This document shows positions 52,127-61,776 of a stretch of 64,000 nucleotides of DNA, piece after piece; position 1 is the first letter of the stretch; the number at the start of each line of letters is the position of its first letter. The position numbers were made by a program, and so were the translations under genes. The notes under the pieces were generated by a model. That model saw nothing but the letters and a program-made list of their open reading frames with translations. It was not told where the DNA came from and ran no database searches. This DNA is from Xenophilus sp. AP218F (GTDB lineage: Bacteria; Pseudomonadota; Gammaproteobacteria; Burkholderiales; Chromobacteriaceae), in the NCBI GenBank assembly GCA_002213445.1, contig NJIE01000008.1, positions 372,001-436,000 of the forward strand. Reading direction: 5' to 3'.

Positions 52127-54321
52127 TGGACATCAGCAAAGCCAAAGCCATTTTCTTTGAAGAATCCCGCGAGCTGTGCGACGCGCTGGAAACCGCCCTG
52201 CTGGACCCGGCGACGTTTCCGCCCAACGTCGAGACTTACAACTTGTTGTTCCGCACCGCGCATACGATCAAGGGCTCCGCCGGCATTTTCGGACTGGAGG
52301 CGCTGGTGCGCTTCGCGCATGTGGTGGAAAACGTGCTGGAGCGGTTGCGCTCCGGGCAGGTGTCGCTCAGCGACGATCTGGTGAGCCTGCTTTTGTCATG
52401 CAACGACCACCTGCGCCGCTTGCTGGATGCGAGCGACGGCGACGAGGCGCAGGCGTTGCGCGATTTGCCGGAGGGCGAAGCGCTGCTGGCCGGCCTGCGT
52501 CGCTATCAACAGGATGCCGAGGAATCCGCCGCCGCGCCGCCCGCCCCGGCATCGCCCGGCGCGGCGAAACCGGCGCATGACGCCCCGGCTGGCTGCGTCG
52601 GCGACTGCTGGCAGCTGTCGCTGCGCTTTCACCCTGATATTTTCCGGCATGGTTTCGACCCCCTGTCTTTTGTCCGTTATCTGGAAGGCTTGGGCGCATT
52701 GCGGCATAGCGAGCTGGTCTGGCGCGAATGGCCGCCTTTGCCGATGCTGGACGCCACCGAATGTTTTTTCGGCCTGGAGCTGAGCCTGGCGTCGGAGGAA
52801 GGCTGGGAGCGCGTCGCCGGGACTTTTGAATTCATCCAGGAAGACAGTTTGATCGGCATTTTGCCGCCGCATGCGCCGTTGGCGGCGTTTCGCGAGTTGG
52901 CCGAGCGCCTGGGCGAGCCGCTTGCCGTCCAGCTCGAGCGCTGGCGGCGGCGCGGCGCGCTGACCGATGCCGAGGCTAAGCTGCTTGAACGCGGCGACGA
53001 GGCCCCGACGGCGCAAGACGCCGAGCCGGCGCCGCTTGCCGCCGAAGACGCGTCGCCGCCGACGGACCGCGAAGCCGCCGCCCAGCCGGCCGCGCCCCAG
53101 AGCGGCGCGGCCAAGAGCAATCGCGGCGACGGGCAATACATCCGCATCGAGGCCGGCAAGCTGGACCGGCTGATCAACCGGGTGGGCGAGCTGGTGATCG
53201 CCGCCTCCGGCACCAAGCTGATCGCGCAGAACCGCGGCGACGCCGAGCTGCTGGAATCGGTGGCCATCATCAATACCCTGGTGGAAAGCATCCGGGACGA
53301 CGCGCTCACCTTGCGCATGGTGCCGGTGGACGAAATTTTCAGCCGCTTCCCGCGGATGGTGCGCGAGGTGTCCAGGCAGCTTGGCAAGGCGATCCACCTG
53401 GAAATCAAGGGCGCGGACACCGAAATCGACAAGTCCATGGTGGAAAAGCTCACCGACCCGCTGATGCACATCGTGCGCAACGCGGTGGACCATGGCCTGG
53501 AGCCGGCGCAGCAGCGACTGGCGGCCGGCAAGCCGGAGCAGGGCACGGTCACGCTCAACGCTTACCACGACGCCGGCTCGGTGGTGGTCGAGATCACGGA
53601 CGACGGCGGCGGCATCAATCGCGACAAGGTGCTGGCCAAGGCGGTGGAGCGCGGCCTGGTGACGGACGGCAGGGTGTTGAGCGATCAGGAAATCCTGCAG
53701 CTGATCCTGCTGCCGGGCTTCTCCACGGCGGACGCCGTCAGCGACCTGTCCGGCCGCGGCGTGGGCATGGATGTGGTCAAGCGCAATATCGAAGCCTTGC
53801 GCGGCGAGATAGAAATCCAGTCGCAGATGGGCGAAGGCTCCACTTTCCGCCTGCGCCTGCCGTTGACGCTGGCCATCATCGACGGCTTCCGCGTGGAGGT
53901 GAACGACTCGGCGCTGGTGATGCCGCTGGACATGATGATCGAGTGCGTGGACATGCCGCCCGGGGCGATGAATCAACACACCCGGCAGGTGAACCTGCGC
54001 GGCGACTGGCTGCCTTTTGTTTCCTTGCGCGAGTTGTTCGGCCTGCCGCCGGCGTCGGGTGCGGAGTACGTGGTGATCGTCCATTACGGGGAAAACCGCG
54101 CCGGCATCGTGGTGGACCGGCTGATGGGCGAAGTGCAGGCGGTGATCAAACCGCTGGGCGAGATCTTCAAGTCGCTGCGCGGCATCAGCGGCTCCACCAT
54201 TCTCGGCAACGGCAAACCCGCGCTGGTGCTGGATATTCCGCAACTGATCCACCATGCCTGCCGCCGCGAGCGGCGCTGGATTCGCAAGCAGACCGAAACC
54301 CTGGTCAACGAAAAGCCGTAA
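52126..54321 (+). CDS. cheA: chemosensory histidine kinase CheA
   Basis: This 731-aa kinase has an HPt domain with phosphorylated His46 (AHTIKGSAG) and a middle P2-like domain (about 165-285, FHPDIFRHGFDPLSF). An acidic/alanine-rich linker follows, then dimerisation (IRIEAGKLDRLINRVGELVI). The ATPase has HIVRNAVDHGLE, DDGGGI and GRGVGMDVV, and the C-terminal CheW-like domain has the GSTILGNGKPALVLDI segment. The start overlaps the STAS stop (TGATG). It phosphorylates CheY, CheB and probably the REC-EAL protein of the same cluster. Confidence 0.94.
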   Translation: MDISKAKAIFFEESRELCDALETALLDPATFPPNVETYNLLFRTAHTIKGSAGIFGLEALVRFAHVVENVLERLRSGQVSLSDDLVSLLLSCNDHLRRLLDASDGDEAQALRDLPEGEALLAGLRRYQQDAEESAAAPPAPASPGAAKPAHDAPAGCVGDCWQLSLRFHPDIFRHGFDPLSFVRYLEGLGALRHSELVWREWPPLPMLDATECFFGLELSLASEEGWERVAGTFEFIQEDSLIGILPPHAPLAAFRELAERLGEPLAVQLERWRRRGALTDAEAKLLERGDEAPTAQDAEPAPLAAEDASPPTDREAAAQPAAPQSGAAKSNRGDGQYIRIEAGKLDRLINRVGELVIAASGTKLIAQNRGDAELLESVAIINTLVESIRDDALTLRMVPVDEIFSRFPRMVREVSRQLGKAIHLEIKGADTEIDKSMVEKLTDPLMHIVRNAVDHGLEPAQQRLAAGKPEQGTVTLNAYHDAGSVVVEITDDGGGINRDKVLAKAVERGLVTDGRVLSDQEILQLILLPGFSTADAVSDLSGRGVGMDVVKRNIEALRGEIEIQSQMGEGSTFRLRLPLTLAIIDGFRVEVNDSALVMPLDMMIECVDMPPGAMNQHTRQVNLRGDWLPFVSLRELFGLPPASGAEYVVIVHYGENRAGIVVDRLMGEVQAVIKPLGEIFKSLRGISGSTILGNGKPALVLDIPQLIHHACRRERRWIRKQTETLVNEKP

Positions 54322-54345
54322 CACCCACCGTTTCAGGAGGTTGTC

Positions 54346-56019
54346 ATGAACTGGTTTCACAATTTGCAGGTCAGGACCAAACTGGGGGTTTCGTTTGCCC
54401 TGATATTGGGCTTGCTGGTGCTGCTGGGCATAACCGGCTATGCCGCCACCGACAAGGCCAACGGCCTGGTGGCGAGCCTGTACGACAATCAGCTCACCCA
54501 GATCAAGAACATAGGCAACGCCGCGCGCAGCGCCATGGCCTGCAACCGTTCGCTGTACCGCTACATCGCGGAGCCAGAGCACGAGTCCATGGATCGGGTG
54601 GAGCAGAATCTGCAGGTTTTTGAAAAGCAGATGAATGCCGCGCTGGACGCTTACCGCAAAGGCAACCTCAGTCCGGCGGAGCAGGACGCGCTGCACCGCT
54701 TCGACGCCATCTGGACCAGCTACGACGGCTATGCGGCCGAGGTCAAGAAACTTTCCTATGCCGATACCGGCAATGGCGAAAACAACAAGCTGGCGCTCAA
54801 GCTGATGGCAGAGAAGGCCCGGCCGGCGTTCGAGGCCGCCGATGTCGTGCTGACCGAGCTGGTGGAGATGAACGCCAAGCAGGCGGATGCCGCGATGGCG
54901 GACAGCAAGGTTTCCAGCGCCCGGGCGGACGAGTTCCTGTTGATCCTGGGCCTGGCGGCCGCGCTGGTCGGCATCGCCATGGCGCTGCTGGTGACGCGCA
55001 GCCTGCTCAAGCAGCTGGGCGGAGATCCGCTGTACACGGTGCAGATCGTCAGCAAGGTGGCGGCCGGCGATTTGTCGGTGCCCATTCATCTGCACCCGGC
55101 GGACAACTCCAGTTTGCTGTACGCGATCAAGGGCATGACGCATCGTCTGTCCGACACCTTGTCGGAGGTCAGTTCGATGTCGGAGTCGATAGGTTCGGCC
55201 TCGGAGCAGGTGTCGTCCACCGCCAACTCGCTGGCGCAGACGGCGTCGGAATTGGCCTCCAGCGTGGAGGAAACCAGCGCCTCGGTGGAAGAGATGGCTT
55301 CCACCGTCACCCAGAACGCCGACAATGCCCGCGTCACCGAAGGCATCGCCTCCAAGTCGGCCAGTAGCGCCACCGAAGGCGGCAAGGCGGTGGGGGACAT
55401 GGTGCACGCCATGAAGGAAATCGCTTCCCGCATCACGGTCATCAACGATATCGCCAACAAGACCGATTTGCTGGCCATCAACGCGGCGATCGAGGCGGCG
55501 CGCGCCGGCGAGCACGGCAAGGGCTTCGCCACCGTGGCGGTGGAGGTGCGCAAGCTGGCCGAGCGTTCGCAAGTGGCGGCCAAGGAGATCGGCGATCTGG
55601 CCGGCCGTTCGGTGGGCGTGGCCGAGCGCGCCGGGGTGCTGCTGCAGGAAATGCTGCCCGGCATCGACCAGACCGCGACGCTGGTGCAGGAAATTTCGGC
55701 CGCCTCGCGCGAGCAACGCACCGGCATCGACCAGATCAATACCGCGGTGACGCAGATCAGCACCGGCATGCAGGCCTCGGCGTCGTCGGCGGAGGAGCTC
55801 AGCTCCACCTCCGAGGAACTGAGCTCGGCCGCGATGCAACTGCAGGAGTTGATGCAGCAGTTCCAGCTGCGCGGCAACGGGCGGGCGTCGCGCCGGCCGG
55901 CCATCCACATCGGCCACGGCCACCCTGTCGGCGTTCGCAAGGGTTTCTCTCCGTCGGCCGGCCATGGCGACGATGATTTCGACGACGATGTGGATGACGA
56001 GAAGTTTTCCAAGTACTGA
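54346..56019 (+). CDS. methyl-accepting chemotaxis protein
   Basis: This 557-aa receptor has a first membrane helix (12-33), a 4-helix-bundle periplasmic sensor (to about 205), a second helix, HAMP ([24 protein letters not shown]) and the MCP signalling hairpin with tip [24 protein letters not shown] (about residues 370-393; canonical). Glu/Gln-rich flanks allow methylation by CheR and CheB. The C-terminal tail is acidic ([11 protein letters not shown]). AGGAGG precedes the ATG. It probably works with CheA and CheW from this cluster; the ligand is unknown. Confidence 0.92.
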   Translation: MNWFHNLQVRTKLGVSFALILGLLVLLGITGYAATDKANGLVASLYDNQLTQIKNIGNAARSAMACNRSLYRYIAEPEHESMDRVEQNLQVFEKQMNAALDAYRKGNLSPAEQDALHRFDAIWTSYDGYAAEVKKLSYADTGNGENNKLALKLMAEKARPAFEAADVVLTELVEMNAKQADAAMADSKVSSARADEFLLILGLAAALVGIAMALLVTRSLLKQLGGDPLYTVQIVSKVAAGDLSVPIHLHPADNSSLLYAIKGMTHRLSDTLSEVSSMSESIGSASEQVSSTANSLAQTASELASSVEETSASVEEMASTVTQNADNARVTEGIASKSASSATEGGKAVGDMVHAMKEIASRITVINDIANKTDLLAINAAIEAARAGEHGKGFATVAVEVRKLAERSQVAAKEIGDLAGRSVGVAERAGVLLQEMLPGIDQTATLVQEISAASREQRTGIDQINTAVTQISTGMQASASSAEELSSTSEELSSAAMQLQELMQQFQLRGNGRASRRPAIHIGHGHPVGVRKGFSPSAGHGDDDFDDDVDDEKFSKY

Positions 56020-56030
56020 GGAGAGCGGCC

Positions 56031-56576
56031 ATGAAAGAGCGCGTTGAGTCTTCCAGAGCGTCGGGGCGCAGCGAAAACAAGTTTCATTGCGTGACGTTCA
56101 TCCTGGGAGAGGATCTTTTCGGCATCCAGATCAACTTCATCCGCGAAATCATCGAGTTCGACGGCATCACTCACGTGCCGATGATGCCCAGCTTCGTGCG
56201 CGGCATCATCAATCTGCGCGGATCGGTGGTGCCGGTGATCGATCTGTCGATCCGTTTCGGCCGCGGGCTGACCGAGCTGAAATCCTCCACCTGCGTGGCC
56301 ATCCTGTCCTTGCCAGGCCTCGACAACGGCTATAACGAGGTGGGCATTTTGCTGGACGCGGTGTGCGAAGTGCTGGAAATACCGGAATCCGACATCGACC
56401 CGTCGCCCACTTTCGGCGCGAACATCCGCGGCGACTTCATCCAGGGCATCGCCACCATCAACGAGCGCTTCGCCATCTTGCTGAACGTGCAGCAGGCCTT
56501 GTCGGTGGCGGAGTTGAGCGCGATGGCGGAATCGGTGGCGCTGCAGCATTTCAGCGACGACACGGAGGTGGCCTAG
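56031..56576 (+). CDS. cheW: CheW coupling protein
   Basis: This 181-aa adaptor couples receptors to CheA. It shows FHCVTFILGEDLFGIQI at the start, then INLRGSVVPVIDLSIRFG and VGILLDAVCEVLEI, the two SH3-like lobes. There is a polar N-terminal extension of about 15 residues and a C-terminal tail longer than E. coli CheW. GAGGAGA precedes the ATG, 12 bases after the receptor gene. The stop TAG overlaps the GTG start of cheR. Confidence 0.93.
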   Translation: MKERVESSRASGRSENKFHCVTFILGEDLFGIQINFIREIIEFDGITHVPMMPSFVRGIINLRGSVVPVIDLSIRFGRGLTELKSSTCVAILSLPGLDNGYNEVGILLDAVCEVLEIPESDIDPSPTFGANIRGDFIQGIATINERFAILLNVQQALSVAELSAMAESVALQHFSDDTEVA

Positions 56577-57436
56577 TGCCGGACGCGGGATATTTCTCTT
56601 CCGACCCGGCGCTGAGCGACGCCGAGTTCGCTCAATTTCGCCAGTTCATATACCAGGCGGCCGGGATCGATCTGCCGTCCAGCAAGCGGGCGCTGGTGCA
56701 GTCCCGGCTGGCCAAGCGGTTGCGCCATTTGCGTCTGGACAGCTACACGGACTATTGGCGGCTGTTGAACGAGCAGGCCAGCGGAGCGGAGCGACAACGC
56801 GCCATCAACCTGCTGTCCACCAACGAAACCTATTTTTTCCGCGAGCCGCAGCATTTCGACTGGCTGCGGCGGGAAGCGCTGGCGCGGTCGGATCAGAATC
56901 GGCGGACCATCAGGGTATGGTCCGCTGCCTGCTCCACCGGCGAGGAGCCGTACTCCATCGCCATGGTGCTGGCCGAGGCGCTGGGCGTGGACGGCAACTG
57001 GCAGCTGTTCGCCAGCGATATCAATACCCGGGTGACGGCCTTTGCCCGTCGCGCGGTTTATCCGGTTGAGCGGGCGCGCAAGACGCCGCCTCTGTTGTGG
57101 CAAAAATACTTTCTGCGCGGCAGGGATGAATACGAGGGCATGGTGCGGGTGGCGCCGGAGCTGGCGCGGCGGGTGTCGTTCTCCAACCTGAACCTGCTGC
57201 ATTGCCAAGCGTTTCCCCAGGACAACTTCGACATTGTCTTCTTGCGCAACGTGTTGATTTATTTCAACGAGGAAACCAAGCAGGGCGTGCTGTCCAGCTT
57301 GTGCGGCAAACTGCGCCGGGGCGGCTCTTTGCTGATCGGCCATTCCGAATCGATTCGCAACCTGTCGCTGCCTTTGCGGCAGGAAGAGCCGTCCAGATAC
57401 CGGCTGGAAGCCGAGCATGCCGGCGGGAGAGGGTGA
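56576..57436 (+). CDS. cheR: chemoreceptor methyltransferase CheR
   Basis: This 286-aa enzyme methylates receptor glutamates using SAM. It has the N-terminal helical domain ([20 protein letters not shown]), [15 protein letters not shown]-binding [14 protein letters not shown] and [11 protein letters not shown]. It starts at GTG 56576, overlapping the cheW stop; a longer upstream frame is only open inside cheW. It is the adaptation partner of CheB, encoded next. Confidence 0.94.
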   Translation: MPDAGYFSSDPALSDAEFAQFRQFIYQAAGIDLPSSKRALVQSRLAKRLRHLRLDSYTDYWRLLNEQASGAERQRAINLLSTNETYFFREPQHFDWLRREALARSDQNRRTIRVWSAACSTGEEPYSIAMVLAEALGVDGNWQLFASDINTRVTAFARRAVYPVERARKTPPLLWQKYFLRGRDEYEGMVRVAPELARRVSFSNLNLLHCQAFPQDNFDIVFLRNVLIYFNEETKQGVLSSLCGKLRRGGSLLIGHSESIRNLSLPLRQEEPSRYRLEAEHAGGRG

Positions 57437-57437
57437 T

Positions 57438-58523
57438 ATGGGAATTGCCGTGCTGATTGTGGATGATTCCGCGGTGGTGCGGGAGGTGCTGAGCCAGATG
57501 CTGGCTTCGGCGCACGATATCGAGGTGATGGGTGCGGCCCCCGACCCCATCTTCGCCATGCAGAGAATGAAACGGCGCTGGCCGGATGTGCTGGTGTTGG
57601 ATATCGAAATGCCGCGCATGGACGGGCTGACCTTTCTGCGCCAGATCATGGCCGAGCGCCCCACGCCGGTCATTATCTGCTCCTCGCTGACCGAACGCGG
57701 GGCGCATATCACCATGGAGGCGATGTCCGCGGGCGCGGTGGCGGTCATCGCCAAGCCGACGGTCAATCTGAAGGGTTTCTTGCAAGAGGCGGCCAAGGAT
57801 CTGATCCAGGAAGTCAGAGCCGCCGCCGGCGCGCGCATGGCGGTGGTGAGAAATATGGTGCGCGGCGGCGAGGAAACGGCTCGCCCGCACCCGTCGCCCA
57901 AGCTGACCGCCGACGCGGTGCTGGAGGCGCCGTCCGGGAAATCCATGTTTCGCACCACGGAAAAGATCATCGCCATCGGCACCTCCACCGGCGGCACCCA
58001 GGCGCTGGAGTACATGCTGCCCCGCTTGCCGGCTACCTGTCCTGGCATCGCCGTGGTGCAGCACATGCCGGAAAAGTTCACCCGCTCTTTCGCCGAGCGG
58101 CTCAACAAGCTGTCCGAAGTGGAAGTGCGCGAGGCCAATAACGGCGACCGTCTGATTTCCGGACGGGTGCTGATCGCGCCGGGCGGGCGGCACCTGCTGG
58201 TCAAGCGCAGCGGCGCGCAATATGTGGCCGAGGTCAAGGATGGTCCGCTGGTGTCCCGCCATCGGCCATCGGTGGATGTGCTGTTCCGGTCGGTGGCGGT
58301 CAGCGCCGGCAGCAACGCGGTGGGCGTGATCATGACCGGCATGGGCGACGACGGGGCGCGCGGCATGCGGGAAATGCACGATAGCGGGGCGCGCACGCTG
58401 GCGCAGGATGAGGAGTCCTGCGTCGTGTTCGGCATGCCCAATGAGGCGATCAACCACGGCGGGGTGGATGAAGTGATGTCCCTGCAGCGGCTGACCCATA
58501 CGTTGGCTGGCATACGGGGGTAG
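57438..58523 (+). CDS. cheB: chemoreceptor methylesterase CheB
   Basis: This 361-aa protein has a receiver domain ([23 protein letters not shown], Asp phosphoacceptor) and a methylesterase domain with Ser in [11 protein letters not shown], His in VVQHMPEKF and Asp in MTGMGDDG. It removes receptor methyl groups when phosphorylated by CheA. ATG 57438 has GGGAGAGGG upstream, one base after the cheR stop region. No CheD gene is in the cluster. Confidence 0.94.
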   Translation: MGIAVLIVDDSAVVREVLSQMLASAHDIEVMGAAPDPIFAMQRMKRRWPDVLVLDIEMPRMDGLTFLRQIMAERPTPVIICSSLTERGAHITMEAMSAGAVAVIAKPTVNLKGFLQEAAKDLIQEVRAAAGARMAVVRNMVRGGEETARPHPSPKLTADAVLEAPSGKSMFRTTEKIIAIGTSTGGTQALEYMLPRLPATCPGIAVVQHMPEKFTRSFAERLNKLSEVEVREANNGDRLISGRVLIAPGGRHLLVKRSGAQYVAEVKDGPLVSRHRPSVDVLFRSVAVSAGSNAVGVIMTGMGDDGARGMREMHDSGARTLAQDEESCVVFGMPNEAINHGGVDEVMSLQRLTHTLAGIRG

Positions 58524-58527
58524 GGGC

Positions 58528-59739
58528 ATGACGCATTTGCAGAAATGGCTGGGTCGCTCGGTCATGGTGGTGGATGACTCCGCCAGCCAGCGCTACATCG
58601 CCGTGCAGCTGTTGCAGGATTTCGGTTTCGCCTGCGTTTACGAGGCGGAAAACGGGCTGGACGCCATCGCCCAGCTAGGCCGGCTGGATGGCGTGGACCT
58701 GGTGATCACCGATCTCAACATGCCGGGAATGGACGGCGTCAAACTGCTGGAGAATATCGCCAAGGCGTTCAAGGAAAAGGTGCGCTTCGTGGCGGTGATG
58801 AGCGGCGTGCCGCGCGATGTGCTGGATACGGTGCAAGGCGTGGTGGACGCATCGGAACTGGACCTGCTGGCCATTCTGCCCAAGCCCTTGAGCATGGCCG
58901 AAATCCGGAGGGTGCTGGATGACTGCAACCCTGACTGGCAATTGGCCGGCAACCCCAAGGCCAATGTCAACGCCAGCCCGGAGGACGTCGCGCGGGCGCT
59001 GGACGCCGGTCAGCTGGTGCCGTACTTCCAGCCCAAGGTCTCGGTGAAGGAGGGCGGGCTGTGCGGTCTGGAAGCCCTGGCGCGCTGGGAGCATCCCGAC
59101 TTCGGCGTATTGCCGCCGGCGGTGTTTGTCCAGCACCTGGAAAGCGGCGAACTGGCCCTGCGATTTTTCTATTACTTTCTGGACGCGGTGTGCGCGGCCA
59201 TGGTCAGGATATTGCGCCTGCGGCCCACGCTGCATTGCTCGATCAACCTGCCGGTGCCTTTGCTGGACGAACCCAATCTGGTGGACGAGATGGCGCGCAT
59301 CGTGCAATCGCACGGCCTGGACAATCACGTCATCGTGCTGGAAGTGACGGAAACCACCTTGATGTCCAATCTGGCCGCCTCGCTGGGCACGCTGGCGCGG
59401 CTGCGGCTCAATGGTTTCGGGCTGGCGATGGACGACTACGGCACCGGCTATTCGTCGATGAAGCAGCTGTCGCGCAGCCCGTTCACCGAGTTGAAAATCG
59501 ACAGGGAGTTTGTCCACGACGCGGCCAATAGCCCCAAGAAGCTGGCCATTCTGACCGCGGCCGTGGCGATGTGCCAGCGGCTGCATTTATTGTCCGTGGC
59601 CGAAGGGGTGGAAACGGAAGAGGATTGGCAGCAATTGGCGGTGCTGGGCTGCGATCTGGCGCAAGGCTATTTTCATAGTCGTCCGCTGTCCGAAGCCATG
59701 CTGTTTGACTGGATGGCGGAGCACTGCGCGGAAAAATAG
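58528..59739 (+). CDS. REC-EAL response regulator, c-di-GMP phosphodiesterase
   Basis: This 403-aa protein has an N-terminal receiver domain (VMVVDDSASQRYI, ITDLNMPGMDG) and a C-terminal EAL domain with LEALARW, EVTETTLMS, DDYGTGYSS and AEGVETEEDW. All catalytic-type residues appear to be present; the usual DDFGTG is DDYGTG. It resembles VieA without the DNA-binding part. As the last gene of the chemosensory cluster, it is a likely CheA output that would lower c-di-GMP on stimulation. A GGGGGTAGGGG stretch precedes the ATG. Confidence 0.9.
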   Translation: MTHLQKWLGRSVMVVDDSASQRYIAVQLLQDFGFACVYEAENGLDAIAQLGRLDGVDLVITDLNMPGMDGVKLLENIAKAFKEKVRFVAVMSGVPRDVLDTVQGVVDASELDLLAILPKPLSMAEIRRVLDDCNPDWQLAGNPKANVNASPEDVARALDAGQLVPYFQPKVSVKEGGLCGLEALARWEHPDFGVLPPAVFVQHLESGELALRFFYYFLDAVCAAMVRILRLRPTLHCSINLPVPLLDEPNLVDEMARIVQSHGLDNHVIVLEVTETTLMSNLAASLGTLARLRLNGFGLAMDDYGTGYSSMKQLSRSPFTELKIDREFVHDAANSPKKLAILTAAVAMCQRLHLLSVAEGVETEEDWQQLAVLGCDLAQGYFHSRPLSEAMLFDWMAEHCAEK

Positions 59740-59773
59740 GGCAGAAGCCGGGCTTGGCGCGAGGCGGACAACG

Positions 59774-59796
59774 AAAAAAGGGCCGCGAGGGCCCTT
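59774..59796 (-). terminator. Rho-independent terminator of sodB
   Basis: On the minus strand, stem AAGGGCC / GGCCCTT is followed by TTTTT. It lies 21 bases after the sodB stop and 35 bases after the REC-EAL stop. Confidence 0.75.
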
Positions 59797-59816
59797 GTTG
59801 CTGCGATAATCCGGAA

Positions 59817-60398
59817 TCAGGCCGCGAAGTTCTTGGCCGCGAATTCCCAGTTCACCAGCTTCCAGAAGCCTTCCAGGTAGTTCGGACGGCTGTTGCGGTA
59901 GTCGATGTAGTAAGCGTGCTCCCATACGTCGCAGGTCAGCAGCGGCTTCTTGTCGGTGGTCAGCGGGGTGGCGGCGTTGCTGGTGGAAACCAGGTCCAGG
60001 CTGCCGTCCGCGTTTTTCACCAGCCAGGCCCAGCCGGAGCCGAAGGTGCCGGCAGCACAGGCGTTGAAGGCTTTCTTGAACTCTTCGAAAGAACCCCACT
60101 TGGCCTTGATGGCGTCAGCCAGCGCGCCGGTCGGCTCGCCGCCCGCGTTCGGGGCCAGGCCGAACCAGTAGAAGGTGTGGTTCCAGATCTGAGCGGCGTT
60201 ATTGAAGATGCCGCCGGACGATTTCTTGACGATCTCTTCCAGAGAGGCGTTTTCGAACTCGGTGCCCTTGATCAGGTTGTTCAGATTGGTGACGTAGGTT
60301 TGATGGTGCTTGCCGTAGTGGAATTCCAGGGTTTCCTTGGAGATGTGCGGGGCGAGGGCGTCCAGCGCGTACGGCAGTTCCGGCAGTTTGTGTTCCAT
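59817..60398 (-). CDS. sodB: superoxide dismutase, iron type
   Basis: This 193-aa enzyme converts superoxide to peroxide and oxygen. The metal ligands are HHQTYV (His 26 region), NHTFYW (His), and WEHAYYIDY (Asp and His). [11 protein letters not shown] carries the glutamine typical of Fe enzymes, while Mn enzymes have Gln elsewhere, so iron is inferred. The length and ATG are normal. It is divergent from the YhiN-like gene; I see no clear Fur box. Confidence 0.95.
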   Translation of the reverse strand: MEHKLPELPYALDALAPHISKETLEFHYGKHHQTYVTNLNNLIKGTEFENASLEEIVKKSSGGIFNNAAQIWNHTFYWFGLAPNAGGEPTGALADAIKAKWGSFEEFKKAFNACAAGTFGSGWAWLVKNADGSLDLVSTSNAATPLTTDKKPLLTCDVWEHAYYIDYRNSRPNYLEGFWKLVNWEFAAKNFAA

Positions 60399-60511
60399 TG
60401 TTATGCTCTCCTTGTTGAGAAAGTAAGCCGCATAAGCGGATGCTTTGGACGAAGTTTACTGGAATATAGTCCGGCAGGCCAATAGTTGACTAAAATGATA
60501 GGGATAAAGTT

Positions 60512-61687
60512 TTGCAATTCGATGTAATCATCATAGGGGCTGGCGCGGCCGGCTTGATGTGCGCGGCGACGGCCGGTCGGCGCGGCCGGAAAACGCTGTT
60601 GCTCGACCATGCCGCCAAGCTGGCGGAGAAGATCCGCATCTCCGGCGGCGGGCGCTGCAACTTCACCAACGTCAACGCGCGCTTCGACTGCTACCTGTCC
60701 GACAACCCCCATTTCTGTCGTTCCGCCTTGGCGCAATACACGCCGCAGGACTTCATCGACCTGCTCGATCGCCACGGCATCGGTTACCACGAGAAAAAAC
60801 TCGGCCAGCTGTTTTGCGACGAGGGCAGCGAGCGGATCATCGCCATGCTGGCGGAAGAGTGCGAAGCGGCCGGAGTGGAACGGCGCATGGGCGTCGCCAT
60901 CTCATCCGTCGCCTCGCGCGAGGGCGGCGGCTTCGCGCTGGAGGCTTCGGTCGGCGGCCTGGCGTGCGAATCGCTGGTGATCGCCACTGGCGGCTTGTCC
61001 ATTCCGCAAATCGGCGCCACCCCGTTCGGCTATCAGGTCGCCGAGCAGTTCGGCCTGCCGGTGACTCGCCTGTCCCCCGCGCTGGTGCCATTGACCTTCC
61101 ACGTCGAGGACGCGGAAACCTTCGCGCCGCTGGCCGGGGTGTCGCTGGACGTGGAGGCGCGAGTCGGCAAGGCGCGGTTCCGCGAGAATGTGCTGTTTAC
61201 CCACAAGGGCGTGTCCGGCCCGGCCATCCTGCAGGTGTCGTCTTACTGGGAGCCGGGCATGGAACTGACGCTCGACCTGTTGCCGGCGACCGATGCCGAA
61301 GCCTGGCTGGAGGAGAGGGCGGGCAGCGAGCAACTGATCGCCAACGCCATGGCCGAGCACGGCTGGCCCAAGCGTTTCGCCGAAGCGTGGCTGGAGCGGC
61401 AGGGATTCGCCGGCCGGCTCAAGGACCTCGTGCCCAAACGCCGCAAGCAGTTGGCGGAGTCGCTGCACAACTGGCGCATCAAGCCCAACGGCACCCAGGG
61501 TTACAAGAAGGCGGAGGTGACGCGCGGCGGGGTGTCCACCAAGGCGCTGTCCTCAAAAACCATGATGGCCAACGAGGCACCCGGCTTGTTTTTCATCGGC
61601 GAAGTGGTGGACGTCACCGGCTGGCTGGGCGGCTACAATTTCCAGTGGGCGTGGTCGTCCGGCCACGTGGCGGGCATGAATTGTTAA
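60512..61687 (+). CDS. YhiN/HI0933-family FAD-dependent oxidoreductase
   Basis: This 391-aa flavoprotein has the FAD Rossmann motif VIIIGAGAAGLMCAATAG near the N terminus. It also shows the family signature RISGGGRCNFTN and C-terminal TRGGVSTKALSSKTM with GGYNFQWAWSSGHVAG. The physiological substrate is unknown. The start is a TTG at 60512, since no ATG precedes the FAD motif; AGGGATAAAG lies just upstream. Confidence 0.88.
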   Translation: MQFDVIIIGAGAAGLMCAATAGRRGRKTLLLDHAAKLAEKIRISGGGRCNFTNVNARFDCYLSDNPHFCRSALAQYTPQDFIDLLDRHGIGYHEKKLGQLFCDEGSERIIAMLAEECEAAGVERRMGVAISSVASREGGGFALEASVGGLACESLVIATGGLSIPQIGATPFGYQVAEQFGLPVTRLSPALVPLTFHVEDAETFAPLAGVSLDVEARVGKARFRENVLFTHKGVSGPAILQVSSYWEPGMELTLDLLPATDAEAWLEERAGSEQLIANAMAEHGWPKRFAEAWLERQGFAGRLKDLVPKRRKQLAESLHNWRIKPNGTQGYKKAEVTRGGVSTKALSSKTMMANEAPGLFFIGEVVDVTGWLGGYNFQWAWSSGHVAGMNC

Positions 61688-61776
61688 GCGCCCCGGCGAT
61701 GAGCCGGGAACCGTTTCGGGGTAGAATTGCGTTTTGCTATTGCGCGCCCTCCGCGGCGTGTCGACTTTAGGGCAAT

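Noticed and set aside
52396-55965. 1189-codon open frame on the minus strand
   Set aside because: It is antisense to cheA and the MCP, with no domain and biased composition.
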